NCBI GenBank assembly: GCA_039794565.1
Contig: JAUQVX010000013.1
Span: 1 to 64,000 of the forward strand
Length of the DNA stretch: 64,000 nucleotides
Reading direction: 5' to 3'
DNA from: Gloeomargarita sp. SRBZ-1_bins_9
Lineage (GTDB): Bacteria; Cyanobacteriota; Cyanobacteriia; Gloeomargaritales; Gloeomargaritaceae
The first letter of the stretch is position 1. Each line of letters starts with the position of its first letter. The notes under the pieces were generated by a model. The model was not told the DNA's origin. It did no database searches and worked only from the letters and a program-made list of their open reading frames with translations. Position numbers and translations under genes: made by a program. This document shows, one piece after another, positions 9,551-19,656 of the stretch.

Positions 9551-9957
9551 AGGAAACCAACATCTCTAGAACAACTTTTAGCCCTGCTGGAGACCGAACC
9601 GGCCAGCGAATTCATCAACGGACAATTGATGCCAAAACCTCTGCCCCAGGGGGATTATTACAAAGCTGGTTAGTTGCCATCATGAACCAAGTGGCCCAAC
9701 CAAGCCGAATTGCCCTGGCCTTCCCAGAACTACGTTGCCTCTTCGGTGGGGATGTTTTTGTTCCCAACATCGCTGTTTTTCGTTGGGAACGCATCCCGCA
9801 TCTGCCGTTCAGGCAAACTGCCAACCCCTTTGATTTACCCGGGCTGGGTGATTGCAATCCTCTCGCCAGACCAGAACCATTCAAGTGCGCCCAGCAGGGT
9901 ACAGAACTGGGCTGGTTAGTGGATGTAACCGATGAAGGCATCCTGACCATTGATTAG
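9551..9957 (+). pseudogene. Decayed Uma2-family (DUF820) restriction-endonuclease-like gene
   Basis: Pieces of a single Uma2/DUF820 protein can be read in successive frames. Frame 1 (from 9551) gives KPTSLEQLLALLETEPASEF and INGQLMPKPLPQG, then stops near 9676. A second frame from 9682 continues with NQVAQPSRIALAFPELRC and VPNIAVFRWERIP. The frame then shifts near 9840 (the WVIAILSPDQ segment is in another frame) and returns for GTELGWLVDVTDEG, ending at 9957. The order matches Uma2 proteins, which are highly multiplied in cyanobacteria. At least three frame breaks and an internal stop make a functional product unlikely. Confidence 0.8.
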
Positions 9958-10065
9958 GGAGCGCCACCTTACTGAACTTACCGGCGATGCTCCTTCGCCC
10001 GTGCTGCCGGGATTGGTATTGACACCGGCCCAGGTCTTCCATTGGCTCCCCTTGGCTTACCCCCC

Positions 10066-10776
10066 CTACAGTACCCCTGCCTGGGGCAAAAGGGTCAAGG
10101 TCTCAACCGTCGCTTCCGGCGGCAATTCCACCACCTGCCGAATCGTTTGGGCCACCACCTGGGGCGACATCATCCCCTTGCGGTCAAACTGGGCCGGCAC
10201 CGTATCCCAAATCGCCGTATCCACCGCCCCCGGACACAGGGCACATACCCGAATCCCGTAGGCCCGTTCCTCCTGTGCCAGGGTATGGGACAGGGCCATT
10301 AGGCCGTGCTTGCTGACACAGTAGGCCCCCCACTGGGGAAACACCTGCTGCCCGGCAATGGACACCACATTTACAATCGTGCCGCTGCCGGCTGCCCGCA
10401 TGGTCGGCAACACCCCCTGGATACACTGAAACGCCGCCGTCAGATTCACCGTCAACACCTGCTCCCACACACTCAAGGGAGTATCCGCCAAGTTTCCCAA
10501 GTGGGCAATCCCCGCATTGTTCACCAGCAGATCGCACCCCCCCAGGGCCTGTACCACCCGCTGCATCAAAGGCACCAGCTCTCCCACCTGACTCATGTCC
10601 TGGGGAAACACATAAGCTTGGCGACCTAATTCCTGAATCTCGTGGGCCAGGTGCACCAGCTCCAGCTCCGACCGGGCAATCAAAGCCACATCCCAGCCGT
10701 GCTGGGCCAACTCCAACGCCGTCGCCCGCCCGATCCCCCGGGACGCTCCGGTAATGACCGCCCGCTTAGCCGCCAT
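10066..10776 (-). CDS. Short-chain dehydrogenase/reductase
   Basis: A 236-residue classical SDR. The nucleotide-binding TGASRGIG motif lies near residues 9-16, NNAG near 89-92, the catalytic Ser in VVSIAGQQ, and Tyr/Lys in the YCVSK motif near residue 150. The usual PG motif after the active site is present ([10 protein letters not shown]). The substrate cannot be read from sequence. Its start overlaps the end of accA by 11 bp, so it is probably co-translated. An SDR downstream of accA is, to my knowledge, a recurring cyanobacterial arrangement. Confidence 0.85.
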   Translation of the reverse strand: MAAKRAVITGASRGIGRATALELAQHGWDVALIARSELELVHLAHEIQELGRQAYVFPQDMSQVGELVPLMQRVVQALGGCDLLVNNAGIAHLGNLADTPLSVWEQVLTVNLTAAFQCIQGVLPTMRAAGSGTIVNVVSIAGQQVFPQWGAYCVSKHGLMALSHTLAQEERAYGIRVCALCPGAVDTAIWDTVPAQFDRKGMMSPQVVAQTIRQVVELPPEATVETLTLLPQAGVL

Positions 10777-11743
10777 CGATCACCACCCCCATGCGCCGGA
10801 ACTTGTCGTAGCGCTGGCGACACAAAGTCGGCCCATCCAACTCCCGCAGGTAAGCGAGATTATCCAGCAACGCCCGCTTCAAGGTTTCCGCCGCTTGCAC
10901 CGGGTCCGCGTGGGCCGCCCCCAAGGGTTCCGGCAGAATTTGGTCAATCACCCCCAACGCCAGCAGGTCCTGGGCCGTGAGTTTTAGGGCTTGGGCCGCT
11001 TTGGCTGCCTGGGAACTGTCTTTCCAGAGGATCGCCGCGCACCCCTCTGGCGAAATCACCGAATAGATCGCATGTTCAAACATCAAAATCCGGTCTCCCA
11101 CGCCAATGGCCAAAGCCCCCCCAGACCCCCCTTCGCCGATCACCACACAAATAATCGGCACCTCCAACGTAAACATCACCTGCAAATTCACAGCGATCGC
11201 TTCCCCCTGGCCCAGGCGTTCCGCCTCCACCCCCGGATAAGCCCCCGGCGTATCGATCAGGGTGATGATGGGCAGGCCAAAACGGTGGGCATGTTGCATC
11301 AGCCGCAGCGCCTTGCGGTATCCCCCCGGCGACGCCATGCCGAAATTGCGGGCCACATTTTCCTTCGTATCCCGCCCTTTTTGGTGCCCCAGGATCATCA
11401 CCGGCTGCCCGTCAATGCGACCGATTCCCCCCACCAGAGCCGGATCATCACTGCCACAGCGGTCCCCGTGCAACTCGAGCCACTCATCGGTAATGGCCTG
11501 GATATAGTCCAGGGTCGTGGGTCGGCGGGGATGGCGTGCCACCTTCACCCGTTGCTCCGGCGTTAGGCGACTAAAAATTTCCTGGCGCAGCTGGCGGTAG
11601 TTATTCACCAATTGGGCCACCCGGTCAGAAACATCCACCCCACTTTCTTGAGCCATTTGTTCGATCTGGCGAATGCGCTGTTCCATTTCCACCAGGGGCC
11701 GCTCAAAGTCCAAGATCACCGGTTTCCGTTCCGACATAGCCAT
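10766..11743 (-). CDS. accA: Acetyl-CoA carboxylase carboxyltransferase subunit alpha
   Basis: A 325-residue protein of standard AccA length and sequence. It has the N-terminal helical segment ([19 protein letters not shown]), the crotonase-type core with [19 protein letters not shown], and the oxyanion region [13 protein letters not shown]. With AccD it transfers the carboxyl group from biotin carboxyl carrier protein to acetyl-CoA, the committed step of fatty-acid synthesis. The first ATG (11743) has AGG seven bases upstream; a second ATG two codons later is possible. It lies between the M20 hydrolase and the SDR in the rplU operon chain. Confidence 0.96.
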   Translation of the reverse strand: MAMSERKPVILDFERPLVEMEQRIRQIEQMAQESGVDVSDRVAQLVNNYRQLRQEIFSRLTPEQRVKVARHPRRPTTLDYIQAITDEWLELHGDRCGSDDPALVGGIGRIDGQPVMILGHQKGRDTKENVARNFGMASPGGYRKALRLMQHAHRFGLPIITLIDTPGAYPGVEAERLGQGEAIAVNLQVMFTLEVPIICVVIGEGGSGGALAIGVGDRILMFEHAIYSVISPEGCAAILWKDSSQAAKAAQALKLTAQDLLALGVIDQILPEPLGAAHADPVQAAETLKRALLDNLAYLRELDGPTLCRQRYDKFRRMGVVIDGG

Positions 11744-11755
11744 GGGCCGACCTGC

Positions 11756-12967
11756 TCACCACGATTGTGCCATAGATTGCTGCCAGAACTGCCACACCGC
11801 CCAGGCCATGGTGACCACCCCCGTCAAAATGGCCTGCTCATCCACAGCGAATTTGGGGTGATGCAGACTGTAGTAGGGCTGGCCTGCTATAGCCGTCCCC
11901 AGGCGAAACATGGTCCCCGGCACCTTTTCCAGGTACAGGGCAAAATCCTCCGCCCCCAAGGACGGCTCGTTGAGAATCTGCACCCGTTCGGCACCCAGGG
12001 CACCGCGGGCCGCCTGTTCCACCAACTGGGTCAACGCCGGGTCGTTATAGACCCCCGGTACCCCCGCTTTGTAATTCAGGACATAACGCGCCCGGTAGGT
12101 CTCACAGGTCTGGCGCACGATGTTTTCGATCCACTGGGGCAACTGCTCCCGGGTCTCCGGATGCAAGGAGCGCACCGTCCCCCACAGGCGTACCTGGTCG
12201 GCAATCACGTTGGGCGCCCGCCCCCCCAGCACCTTGCCAATGGTCAGCACCACCGGTCGCAGAGGATTCTGGGTGCGACTAATCGCCTGCTGCAACTGGG
12301 TAATCACCTGCGCTGCAATCCAAACCGCATCAATGGCCTCGTGGGGTCGCGCCCCATGCCCCGACTCCCCCAGGATGGTCAAGTCCAGCTCATCCGCCGC
12401 CGCCGTCAACGCCCCGTAGCGCACCCCGACGACCCCCCCCGGCAGGCTTGGCCAGACATGCAACCCCAGGATCGCCGTCACATCTGTCAGCGCCCCATCC
12501 TGGATCATCCAGCGCGCCCCCTGGGCCGTCTCCTCCGCCGGTTGAAACAAAAACCGTACCCGTCCCGGCAGGGGCACCTCCAGGCGCGACAGCACCATCG
12601 CCGTCCCCAGGGCCACCGCCGTATGGACATCATGGCCGCAGGCGTGCATCACCCCCGCCACCCGCGAGCGGTACTCCAGCTCCGTTTGCTCCTGGATCGG
12701 CAGCGCATCCAAATCCGCCCGTACCGCCAGCAGGGGCGTGTCCGCCGTCCCCCAATCCGCCAGCACCCCCGTTTTGCCCACCGCCTCCCGCACCGTCAGC
12801 CCGCAGGATGACAGCACCCCCGCGACATAAGCTGATGTCTGCCACTCCTGACCACTCAATTCCGGGAAGCTGTGGATGTGGCGCCGGATTTCTACCAACC
12901 GGGGATAGACCGCCCGGGCACTGGCCCAAATCCCTTCTAGAACCGACTTAGCCGACGGGATAGACAC
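11756..12967 (-). CDS. M20-family amidohydrolase (N-acyl-amino-acid/IAA-amide hydrolase type)
   Basis: A 403-residue zinc peptidase-family enzyme. Metal ligands of the M20D group are visible: the ACGHDVHTA motif, the acidic pair in PAEETAQGA and the later GLHVWP segment. The dimerisation domain sits in the middle, and the second catalytic half ends with a conserved His ([11 protein letters not shown]). Such enzymes hydrolyse N-acyl or N-aryl amino acids such as hippurate or indole-acetyl amino acids; the natural substrate in cyanobacteria is unclear. The start is a GTG at 12967 inside the end of rpmA (20-bp overlap), which implies translational coupling. Confidence 0.85.
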   Translation of the reverse strand: MSIPSAKSVLEGIWASARAVYPRLVEIRRHIHSFPELSGQEWQTSAYVAGVLSSCGLTVREAVGKTGVLADWGTADTPLLAVRADLDALPIQEQTELEYRSRVAGVMHACGHDVHTAVALGTAMVLSRLEVPLPGRVRFLFQPAEETAQGARWMIQDGALTDVTAILGLHVWPSLPGGVVGVRYGALTAAADELDLTILGESGHGARPHEAIDAVWIAAQVITQLQQAISRTQNPLRPVVLTIGKVLGGRAPNVIADQVRLWGTVRSLHPETREQLPQWIENIVRQTCETYRARYVLNYKAGVPGVYNDPALTQLVEQAARGALGAERVQILNEPSLGAEDFALYLEKVPGTMFRLGTAIAGQPYYSLHHPKFAVDEQAILTGVVTMAWAVWQFWQQSMAQSW

Positions 12968-13205
12968 TCACCTTCTGCCGATGCTTCCCCCGCCGTTCAA
13001 AGCGCACCACCCCATCAATCAAGGCAAACAGGGTGTAGTCCTTGCCCACCCCCACGTTCAACCCCGGATGAAACGTCGTCCCCCGTTGCCGCACCAGGAT
13101 ATTGCCGGCGCGTACGAACTCACCCCCGAAACGCTTGACCCCCAAGCGCTGGGCATTGGAATCCCGTCCGTTGCGGGTACTACCACTCCCTTTTTTATGG
13201 GCCAT
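12948..13205 (-). CDS. rpmA: 50S ribosomal protein L27
   Basis: An 85-residue L27 with the invariant glycine-rich N-terminus ([15 protein letters not shown]) and the conserved [10 protein letters not shown]...[10 protein letters not shown]...[12 protein letters not shown] core. It sits near the peptidyl-transferase centre of the 50S subunit. It follows rplU by 27 bp, as in nearly all bacteria. No N-terminal cleavage extension of the Firmicutes type is present. Confidence 0.98.
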   Translation of the reverse strand: MAHKKGSGSTRNGRDSNAQRLGVKRFGGEFVRAGNILVRQRGTTFHPGLNVGVGKDYTLFALIDGVVRFERRGKHRQKVSVYPVG

Positions 13206-13232
13206 CGCTCACCTCTAACCAACCACACAAAC

Positions 13233-13610
13233 CTAAGCCGCCGTCGCCACCGTTTCCTTTTCCTGGCTGGGCACACCAAACTCCCGGTCCCCCACCACAA
13301 TCTTTTCTACCAGAATACGCGTCAACTCTTGCCGGTGGCCCGTCTTTTTGCGGGTCTTCTTTTTAGGGCGCATCTTGTAAACGATGAGCTTGGGACCCCG
13401 TCGCGCCTCCAACACCCGAGCCTCTACCCGCGCCTGGGGCACCGTCGGCTGGCCGATTTGCACCTCCCCCCCACAGTGGACCAGCAACACCTCCTCCAAC
13501 GTCACAGGGGCGTCCTTTGGCAAACCCAAGGAATTCACGTCATAGAACCGGCCCGGCTCCATCCAAAACTGCTTACCCCCAACCGCCACAATCGCGTAGT
13601 TGCTGTCCAT
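13233..13610 (-). CDS. rplU: 50S ribosomal protein L21
   Basis: A 125-residue L21 with the typical start YAIVAVGGKQ, the central VLLVHCGGEVQIGQPTV and the basic segment PKKKTRKKTGHRQELTRI. L21 binds 23S rRNA and interacts with L20. It is first in a minus-strand chain with rpmA, the M20 hydrolase, accA and an SDR. AAGGAG lies immediately upstream of the ATG. A good sigma-70 promoter lies about 30 bp upstream, giving a very short leader. Confidence 0.97.
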   Translation of the reverse strand: MDSNYAIVAVGGKQFWMEPGRFYDVNSLGLPKDAPVTLEEVLLVHCGGEVQIGQPTVPQARVEARVLEARRGPKLIVYKMRPKKKTRKKTGHRQELTRILVEKIVVGDREFGVPSQEKETVATAA

Positions 13611-13638
13611 GCTCCTTATTTTGACAACGCAGACGTAT

Positions 13639-13668
13639 ATTATACTTTGGGGAGCAGGCAGTGGTCAA
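13639..13668 (-). promoter_or_regulatory. Promoter of the rplU-rpmA operon
   Basis: On the minus strand TTGACC (13668-13663) is followed after 18 bp by a perfect TATAAT (13644-13639). Transcription should begin near 13632, leaving a leader of about 22 nt before rplU. The -35 box lies within the first codons of the divergent topoisomerase gene. Confidence 0.6.
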
Positions 13669-15907
13669 GGTCATGACCCGGGACCGGATTGTGCCGACAG
13701 CGCTCGAGGGGGAATTGCGCCGGTCATATTTAGCCTATGCCCTGAGTGTACTGGTGGGGCGGGCCTTGCCGGACGGTCGGGACGGTCTCAAACCCGTGCA
13801 GCGGCGGATTTTATATGCCCTGTGGCAGATGGGGTTAACCGCACAGCGCCCCCACCGCAAAAGCGCCCGGATTGTCGGGGAAGTCCTGGGGAAGTACCAT
13901 CCCCATGGCGACCAGGCGGTGTACGGCGCCTTAGTGCGTTTGGCCCAGGACTTTCACTGCCGCTATCCCCTGATTGACGGTCAGGGCAATTTCGGTTCGT
14001 TGGACAACGACCCGGCTGCTGCCATGCGCTACACCGAAGCCCGGCTCTCGGCCTTTGCCGAACAAGTGCTCTTTCGCGACCTACACCCGGCAACCGTGGA
14101 CTTTCGGGAGAACTTTGACGGTAGCGAAACCGAACCCCAGGTGTTACCGGCCCAATTGCCCTTGCTGTTGCTCAACGGCTGTAGCGGCATTGCCGTAGGG
14201 ATGGCCACCCAGATACCTCCCCACCACGCCGGCGAGGTGATTGAGGCCCTGCTGCAACTGATTGACTATCCCCACTTAAGCGACGAGCGGTTGTATTACT
14301 GTATTCCGGCCCCCGATTTCCCCACCGGCGGCGAAGTAGTTGACCCGCAAGCCATCCGTCGCGTCTATCGCACAGGCAAAGGGGCCATCACCCTGCGGGG
14401 CACCTGGCGGCGGGAAACCCAAGGGCGGGGCAAGCGGGCCAGGGAAACCCTTGTCATCACCGCATTGCCCTACGGCGTGGCCAAGGCGGACTGGATCCAG
14501 CGCACGGCCGAGTTACTGCACCAGGGGCGCCTAGAGGGGATTGCCGACCTGCGGGATGAAAGCGACCGGGAGGGCCTGCGCATCGTCCTTACGGTCAAAC
14601 CCGGCTACGACCCCGAGCAGGTGGTCCAGCAGTTGTACGCCCAAACGCCCCTGCAGACCCAATTCCACGCCAGTTTTCTGGCGCTTCTGGACGGGCGACC
14701 CCAGCAGTGCTCCCTGCGGCGCTGGTTGCAGCAGTTTTTGCAGTTTCGGGAACAGACCCTGCAGCGGCTGTACCGCTACCAACACCAGCAGGTCAGCCAC
14801 GACATTCAACGGCTCACAGCCCTGCAGCGGGCCATGACCCATCTGGCGGTGGTGTTTCAGGTCTTGCAGGATGCCCCCAACCTGGACCAGGCCCGGCAGC
14901 AGTTGATGCAACAGTTGGGATTGACGGCTGACCAGGCAGAAATGATACTTTCTACCCCCTTGAAACATCTGACTCGTTTAGAAGCGCAAGCCCTAGAAAC
15001 CCAACTGCGCCAGCTTCAGCAGGAGCAACAGCGTTTAGCCCATCTCCAACAGGACCGCCAGGCCCGATTGCAGGAACTGAAACGCCAACTGCGTCAGTTA
15101 CAGCGGCAATGGGGCCGAGAACCCCGGCGCACCCGCATCGTGGTCCCGGAGACGCCTCCGCCAGAACCCCTTACACTCCGATTGCGAGCCAGTGGCCGGT
15201 GGCAACGGCTGGATGAGGGCAGCGCACGCCAGTTATCGCTGGATTTATCGGCTACCACCGACGACCCCCTCCTGTGGCAGGGCACCTTGCACCCCCAGCA
15301 GCGGCTTCTGTTGTTTGGGCGAAGCGGAGGCGTGCAGGTGTTTACCGTACAGGACTTCGTCGGGGGCGAACCCGGGCAAGACTGGCGGGCGGAGGTGGAC
15401 TGGGATGGGGGACTACCGCCGCTGCTCATTTCTCCAGAAACGGCAGCGGTGTGGTTGGTCAGTCGGGGGGGCTATGGCACGGTTATGGCGACGGGCGACT
15501 TGTGGCAAGGCACATGGGGATTTCCCGCTGATGACGCCCTATTAGCTGTGGGGATATGGCAAGAGCAACAAACCCTCTGGTTGGTCAGCAACCAGGGACG
15601 CTTCTGGTCCTGCCCACTTCCCCGGCGCAGCCACGGCAGACGTCTGGTGCGCCTGACCCCAAATGAAATGTTGGTGGGCGCTGTGCCAGCAGATAGCTCA
15701 GGCCCCATACACATCGTGACAGCCAGTGGCGTACTCCAGCCCTTGCACCCCCAGCCCCCCCCACCGAGCACTGACCCCTGGGTGAGTCTAGTTCAAGGCA
15801 GCGACCCCTTTTACGGCTATACCGACCGCCACCGTTGGGTGCGACTCGACACGCAACCCCTGGTCGGCGAAACCCTGTTGCGGGTGGTCCCTAGGGCTGG
15901 CGCGTGA
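13661..15907 (+). CDS. Type IIA topoisomerase subunit A (ParC/GyrA-like)
   Basis: A 748-residue DNA breakage-reunion subunit. The winged-helix core has [21 protein letters not shown], the [11 protein letters not shown] segment and the catalytic tyrosine Y124 in [11 protein letters not shown] coiled-coil gate ([15 protein letters not shown]) follows around residues 440-490. The C-terminal domain is short and beta-rich, and the GyrA-box (QRRGGKG) is not present. This favours a topoisomerase IV-type or second GyrA paralogue, which cyanobacteria commonly carry, over the main gyrase subunit. The GTG at 13661 has GGAG six bases upstream; an ATG at 13673 is an alternative. It is divergent from rplU. 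Confidence 0.88.
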   Translation: MVKVMTRDRIVPTALEGELRRSYLAYALSVLVGRALPDGRDGLKPVQRRILYALWQMGLTAQRPHRKSARIVGEVLGKYHPHGDQAVYGALVRLAQDFHCRYPLIDGQGNFGSLDNDPAAAMRYTEARLSAFAEQVLFRDLHPATVDFRENFDGSETEPQVLPAQLPLLLLNGCSGIAVGMATQIPPHHAGEVIEALLQLIDYPHLSDERLYYCIPAPDFPTGGEVVDPQAIRRVYRTGKGAITLRGTWRRETQGRGKRARETLVITALPYGVAKADWIQRTAELLHQGRLEGIADLRDESDREGLRIVLTVKPGYDPEQVVQQLYAQTPLQTQFHASFLALLDGRPQQCSLRRWLQQFLQFREQTLQRLYRYQHQQVSHDIQRLTALQRAMTHLAVVFQVLQDAPNLDQARQQLMQQLGLTADQAEMILSTPLKHLTRLEAQALETQLRQLQQEQQRLAHLQQDRQARLQELKRQLRQLQRQWGREPRRTRIVVPETPPPEPLTLRLRASGRWQRLDEGSARQLSLDLSATTDDPLLWQGTLHPQQRLLLFGRSGGVQVFTVQDFVGGEPGQDWRAEVDWDGGLPPLLISPETAAVWLVSRGGYGTVMATGDLWQGTWGFPADDALLAVGIWQEQQTLWLVSNQGRFWSCPLPRRSHGRRLVRLTPNEMLVGAVPADSSGPIHIVTASGVLQPLHPQPPPPSTDPWVSLVQGSDPFYGYTDRHRWVRLDTQPLVGETLLRVVPRAGA

Positions 15908-16244
15908 CCTGGTTGTTGAAACCCGTGTTGCTGATCACCGGCGGGCGGTTATTGACGCCGTTGCGGTAGGTCACCCGGTTCATCGTCCCCGTCACCACAA
16001 TCCGCTCCACCTGGTTGAGGTTAACCGTGTTGCCTGCACCGGTAATTTCCACCTGCTTGCACATCCCCCGCAGCGTGACGGTGGTGTTGGCCGCGTCAAT
16101 GGTCACATTGCGACCGTTGCCACAATCATGGGTGGCATTCCCCCCAAATCCAGAAATGGTGATGGGCGCCGGCTGACTATACCCCGGTGCCACAAAAGCA
16201 ATAGCCACCAGCACCACCCCCCCAAGAAAACCATACTTCTGCAT
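15891..16244 (-). CDS. Secreted DUF3060-domain protein
   Basis: A 117-residue protein from the ATG at 16244, preceded by a strong purine-rich GGAGGG site. The frame extends further upstream without support. Residues 1-25 form a signal peptide (hydrophobic core, cleavage near GYSQPAP). The remainder has short repeating beta strands ([44 protein letters not shown]), the pattern of DUF3060, which builds a small parallel beta-helix outside the cytoplasm. Function unknown. The 3' end overlaps the topoisomerase gene by 17 bp. Confidence 0.75.
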   Translation of the reverse strand: MQKYGFLGGVVLVAIAFVAPGYSQPAPITISGFGGNATHDCGNGRNVTIDAANTTVTLRGMCKQVEITGAGNTVNLNQVERIVVTGTMNRVTYRNGVNNRPPVISNTGFNNQVTRQP

Positions 16245-16375
16245 ACCCCCACCCTCCATAACCATATAACTAGGACGTGATAAAAATATCAGCCCAGGGT
16301 CTTTTCTGTCAAGGTGTTGACAAATCCGCCGGCGGGGTAGGGCTGAATTGCAGCAGCTCAAGCAAACCCCAAAAT

Positions 16376-17191
16376 TCACGGATAATCTAGGATTTTTTTC
16401 AACCGGGCGATTTGGGTGGGGCTAAAACCGGCCCGCGCCAAGTCGTCCATCCCCGCCGCCTGGCCATACCAGGGGTCAAGGGCCATGGCCCGTTGGAATA
16501 CGGCGCGCGCCTGGGGAATTTGGTTCTGCGCCAGATAACTCACGGCCTGAGCCAGGAGAGGGTGGGGATTGTGAGGTTCCCACTTTTGGGCTTGGGTCTG
16601 GGCGGCGATGGCTTCCTGGTAGCGTCCCTGCCGGTCTAGGCTCAAACCCAAGTTGTACCAGGCGGTGCCGTTGCGGGGGTCCAGTCGGAGGACGGCGCGG
16701 GTGCTGGCTTCAGCCTGGTGGGGCCGGTTGAGGAACAGATACACCACTCCCAAGGCGTTGTGGGCTTCCAGGTTTTTGGGGTCGAGACGTAAAGCCTGCC
16801 GGAGCCACTGCACTGCCACCAAGTGATTGCCGCTGCGATGTTCCGCCCAACCCCGCAAAACCCACCCCGGCGCATACTGGGGTTGTAAAGCGGTGGCCCG
16901 GGCTTGCACCTGTGCAGCTTCGGTCCAGCGCCCCAACCGTCCTAAGGCCACCCCCAACCCCCGCCAGGCCCCTGCCATCTGCGGATTGAGCCGGAGCGCC
17001 TCTTGGAACTCCTGAACGGCCTTGACATTTTCATGGCGCCCCAGGGAGCGGGTGGCCTGCTGGAATTTGCGCTGGGCTTCAAGATGATTAGGTTGGGCCA
17101 GGGCCAGGGGTGACCCCAACATCGCGCCAACTACTACCCATGTCCAACACCATCGCATCAGCAGCCAGAGGCCAAACCACCACCTAACCAT
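16376..17191 (-). CDS. Exported tetratricopeptide-repeat protein
   Basis: About 271 residues from the ATG at 17191; a GTG at 17221 would add ten. A very tryptophan-rich signal or anchor segment (MVRWWFGLWLLMRWCWTW) ends near LALAQ. Six or so TPR units of 34 residues follow (for example AGAWRGLGVALGRLGRWTEA and EAHNALGVVYLFLNRPHQAE). TPR proteins scaffold other proteins; partners are unknown. It lies upstream of, and in the same direction as, the DUF3060 gene with a 131-bp gap, so both may act in the cell envelope. Confidence 0.75.
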   Translation of the reverse strand: MVRWWFGLWLLMRWCWTWVVVGAMLGSPLALAQPNHLEAQRKFQQATRSLGRHENVKAVQEFQEALRLNPQMAGAWRGLGVALGRLGRWTEAAQVQARATALQPQYAPGWVLRGWAEHRSGNHLVAVQWLRQALRLDPKNLEAHNALGVVYLFLNRPHQAEASTRAVLRLDPRNGTAWYNLGLSLDRQGRYQEAIAAQTQAQKWEPHNPHPLLAQAVSYLAQNQIPQARAVFQRAMALDPWYGQAAGMDDLARAGFSPTQIARLKKILDYP

Positions 17192-17307
17192 CCTAGCGGT
17201 TGCGGCTATCCCCAAAATCACGTTAACCTATCAGACGGAGGCGGTGCGCCGAAACTTCAGGGCCGATTTTCGCGTCTAACTGGTAGGCGTTCATCCCACG
17301 ACAGCCT

Positions 17308-18261
17308 ATGAAAGCATCAGCACTGGTTATGCCACTTCTGACGCTCACCCTGACCACGACGCCACCCCTGCTCGGAATAACCCCTGGTGCTGCCCAATCC
17401 CGTTTTCCTACGGAAGAGCAGGTCAGTATTGATGTCTATCGCAGGGCCAGTCCGGCGGTGGTGACCATTCGCGCGGGCAACGGCAATGGTTCGGGCACCA
17501 TCATCAGCCCCGAAGGTCTAGTGCTCACGGGTGAACATGTGGTGCGGGGCTTTCGCACGGTACAGGTGATCACCAGTACGGGGGCGCGCTACCGGGGTTG
17601 GGTGATTGCCACGGACCGGCAACGAGATTTGGCGCTGGTGCGGTTAGAGGGGGTGCAAGGACGACTGCCTACGGTGCCCCTGGCCAATGCGGATGGGATT
17701 CAGGTGGGGCAGCGGGTATTTGCCATCGGTAGCCCCTTTGGGTTGTCGGGCACCTTGACGACGGGGATTCTCAGTCGGATTGCCCCCAACGGCGACCTGC
17801 AAACGGATGCGGCCATTAATCCGGGCAACTCCGGTGGGCCATTGCTCAACTCCCGGGGGGAACTGATTGGGGTGAATCGCGCCATTTTGAACCCGGCGGG
17901 CATCGGGGCGAATATCGGTATTGGGTTTGCCACCAGCATCCTGAACGCGCGGGACTTTATCGCCCAGAACCGCAACAACCCCATTCCCCCCGTGGCGGCG
18001 CAACCGGCACCCCAGACCCCAACGCCGGGATTTCGTCTCGGGATTGCCGTGGACCCGGAAACCTTGGTGATTCAGGAGGTGGAACCCAATTCGCCGGCGG
18101 CTTGGATCGGGTTGCGACCGGGGGACCGTATCCTGGCCCTCAACGGTCGGCCTTTGGAGAACCCGGAGGAGTTGCGAGCCTTTTTGCAGCGGCGACCCCG
18201 GGCGATGTGGTTAACGGTGGCGCGCCAGGGCCGGATTGCCAACGTGGTGGTCCAGTTCTAG
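17308..18261 (+). CDS. HtrA/Deg-type serine protease with one PDZ domain
   Basis: A 317-residue trypsin-like protease with an N-terminal signal peptide (cleavage near GAAQS, residue 30). The catalytic triad is H77 (LTGEHVV), D107 (DRQRDLAL) and S175 (NPGNSGGPLL). A single PDZ domain occupies the C-terminus (VEPNSPAAWIGLRPGDRILALNGRP). The family degrades misfolded periplasmic or thylakoid-lumen proteins, like HhoA/HhoB/HtrA of Synechocystis. It is shorter than those (usually 380-450 residues) because the region before the protease is brief. asnS starts 3 bp after the stop, so the two are co-transcribed. Confidence 0.88.
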   Translation: MKASALVMPLLTLTLTTTPPLLGITPGAAQSRFPTEEQVSIDVYRRASPAVVTIRAGNGNGSGTIISPEGLVLTGEHVVRGFRTVQVITSTGARYRGWVIATDRQRDLALVRLEGVQGRLPTVPLANADGIQVGQRVFAIGSPFGLSGTLTTGILSRIAPNGDLQTDAAINPGNSGGPLLNSRGELIGVNRAILNPAGIGANIGIGFATSILNARDFIAQNRNNPIPPVAAQPAPQTPTPGFRLGIAVDPETLVIQEVEPNSPAAWIGLRPGDRILALNGRPLENPEELRAFLQRRPRAMWLTVARQGRIANVVVQF

Positions 18262-18264
18262 GTT

Positions 18265-19656
18265 ATGGTGACGGCCACGCCCATCCGCCAGGTGTTGACC
18301 CAAACGCCGCCCCAGACGTCGGTGCTGGTCCAGGGGTGGGTGCGCACGCGCCGGGACCTGAAGGACCTATGTTTCCTGGAACTGAACGACGGCAGTTGCT
18401 TGGCCAATTTGCAGGTGCTGGTGCCCAAGGACTCGCCGGTGTACTCGGTGGCGGTGGGGTTGCATACGGGGTCAGCGGTGGCGGTGCAGGGGTTGCTGGT
18501 GGCTTCGCCGGCCAAGGGACAGCAGGTGGAGTTGCAGGCGGAAACCATCACGGTCTATGGGGACGCGGACCCGGAGACCTACCCCCTGCAAAAGAAACGT
18601 CATTCCTTTGAGTTCCTGCGCACGATTGCCCACCTGCGCCCCCGCACCAACACCTTTGGGGCCATTGCCCGGATTCGCAACCACTGTGCCATGGCGGTGC
18701 ACCGTTTTTTCCAGGAGCGGGGGTTTGTCTGGGTGCATACGCCCATCCTGACAGCGAGCGATTGTGAGGGGGCCGGTGAACTGTTTACGGTGACCAGCTT
18801 GCCTTTGCACCAGTTGCCCCGCAACGACCAGGGGGAGATTGATTTTGGCCAGGATTTTTTTGGGCGGCGGGCCTATTTGACGGTAAGTGGGCAATTGGAG
18901 GCAGAGATCATGGCGACGGCCCTTACCAAGGTCTATACCTTTGGCCCCACGTTTCGGGCGGAAAACTCCAACACCTCCCGCCATCTGGCCGAGTTCTGGA
19001 TGATTGAGCCGGAGGTGGCTTTTTGTGACCTGGCAGGGGATATGGATTTGGCGGAGGCCTTTTTGCAATATGTGTTTCGCTATGTGCTTGAGCAGGATTT
19101 ACCGGATTTGGAATTTTTCCAGCAGCGCATTGAGCCAACGGTTTTAACAGTGGCCGAGCAGATGGCGGAACAGCCCTTTGAACGCCTAAGTTACACGGAA
19201 GCTATCCACCATCTGCAAAAGTCGGGCAAGAACTTCACCTATCCGGTTGCATGGGGATTGGATTTGCAGTCAGAGCACGAGCGCTATTTGGCGGAGGAAC
19301 TGTGTAAAAAACCGGTGATCGTGTACGACTATCCCAAGGAGATCAAAGCTTTTTACATGCGCTTGAATGATGACGAAAAAACGGTGGCGGCGATGGATGT
19401 GCTGGTGCCGCGGGTGGGGGAATTGATTGGGGGTTCCCAGCGGGAGGAGCGCTACGACGTGTTGTGCCAGCGCATGGAAACCCTGGGGCTGGACCTGGCC
19501 AATTACTGGTGGTATTTGGATTTGCGGCGCTATGGCACGGTGCCCCATGCGGGGTTTGGGTTGGGGTTTGAGCGGCTGATTCAGTTTATGACGGGGATGG
19601 GCAATATCCGGGATGTGATTCCTTTTCCCCGCACCCCTGATGGGATTGATTTCTAG
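18265..19656 (+). CDS. asnS: Asparaginyl-tRNA synthetase
   Basis: A 463-residue class IIb aminoacyl-tRNA synthetase of normal AsnRS length. It has an N-terminal OB-fold anticodon-binding domain ([20 protein letters not shown]), motif 2 ([22 protein letters not shown]) and motif 3 ([15 protein letters not shown]). The segment [17 protein letters not shown] and the dispersed N/D recognition residues fit AsnRS better than AspRS. It charges tRNA-Asn with asparagine. The start is directly after the htrA stop, and the end overlaps dacB by 4 bp in convergent orientation. Confidence 0.95.
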   Translation: MVTATPIRQVLTQTPPQTSVLVQGWVRTRRDLKDLCFLELNDGSCLANLQVLVPKDSPVYSVAVGLHTGSAVAVQGLLVASPAKGQQVELQAETITVYGDADPETYPLQKKRHSFEFLRTIAHLRPRTNTFGAIARIRNHCAMAVHRFFQERGFVWVHTPILTASDCEGAGELFTVTSLPLHQLPRNDQGEIDFGQDFFGRRAYLTVSGQLEAEIMATALTKVYTFGPTFRAENSNTSRHLAEFWMIEPEVAFCDLAGDMDLAEAFLQYVFRYVLEQDLPDLEFFQQRIEPTVLTVAEQMAEQPFERLSYTEAIHHLQKSGKNFTYPVAWGLDLQSEHERYLAEELCKKPVIVYDYPKEIKAFYMRLNDDEKTVAAMDVLVPRVGELIGGSQREERYDVLCQRMETLGLDLANYWWYLDLRRYGTVPHAGFGLGFERLIQFMTGMGNIRDVIPFPRTPDGIDF

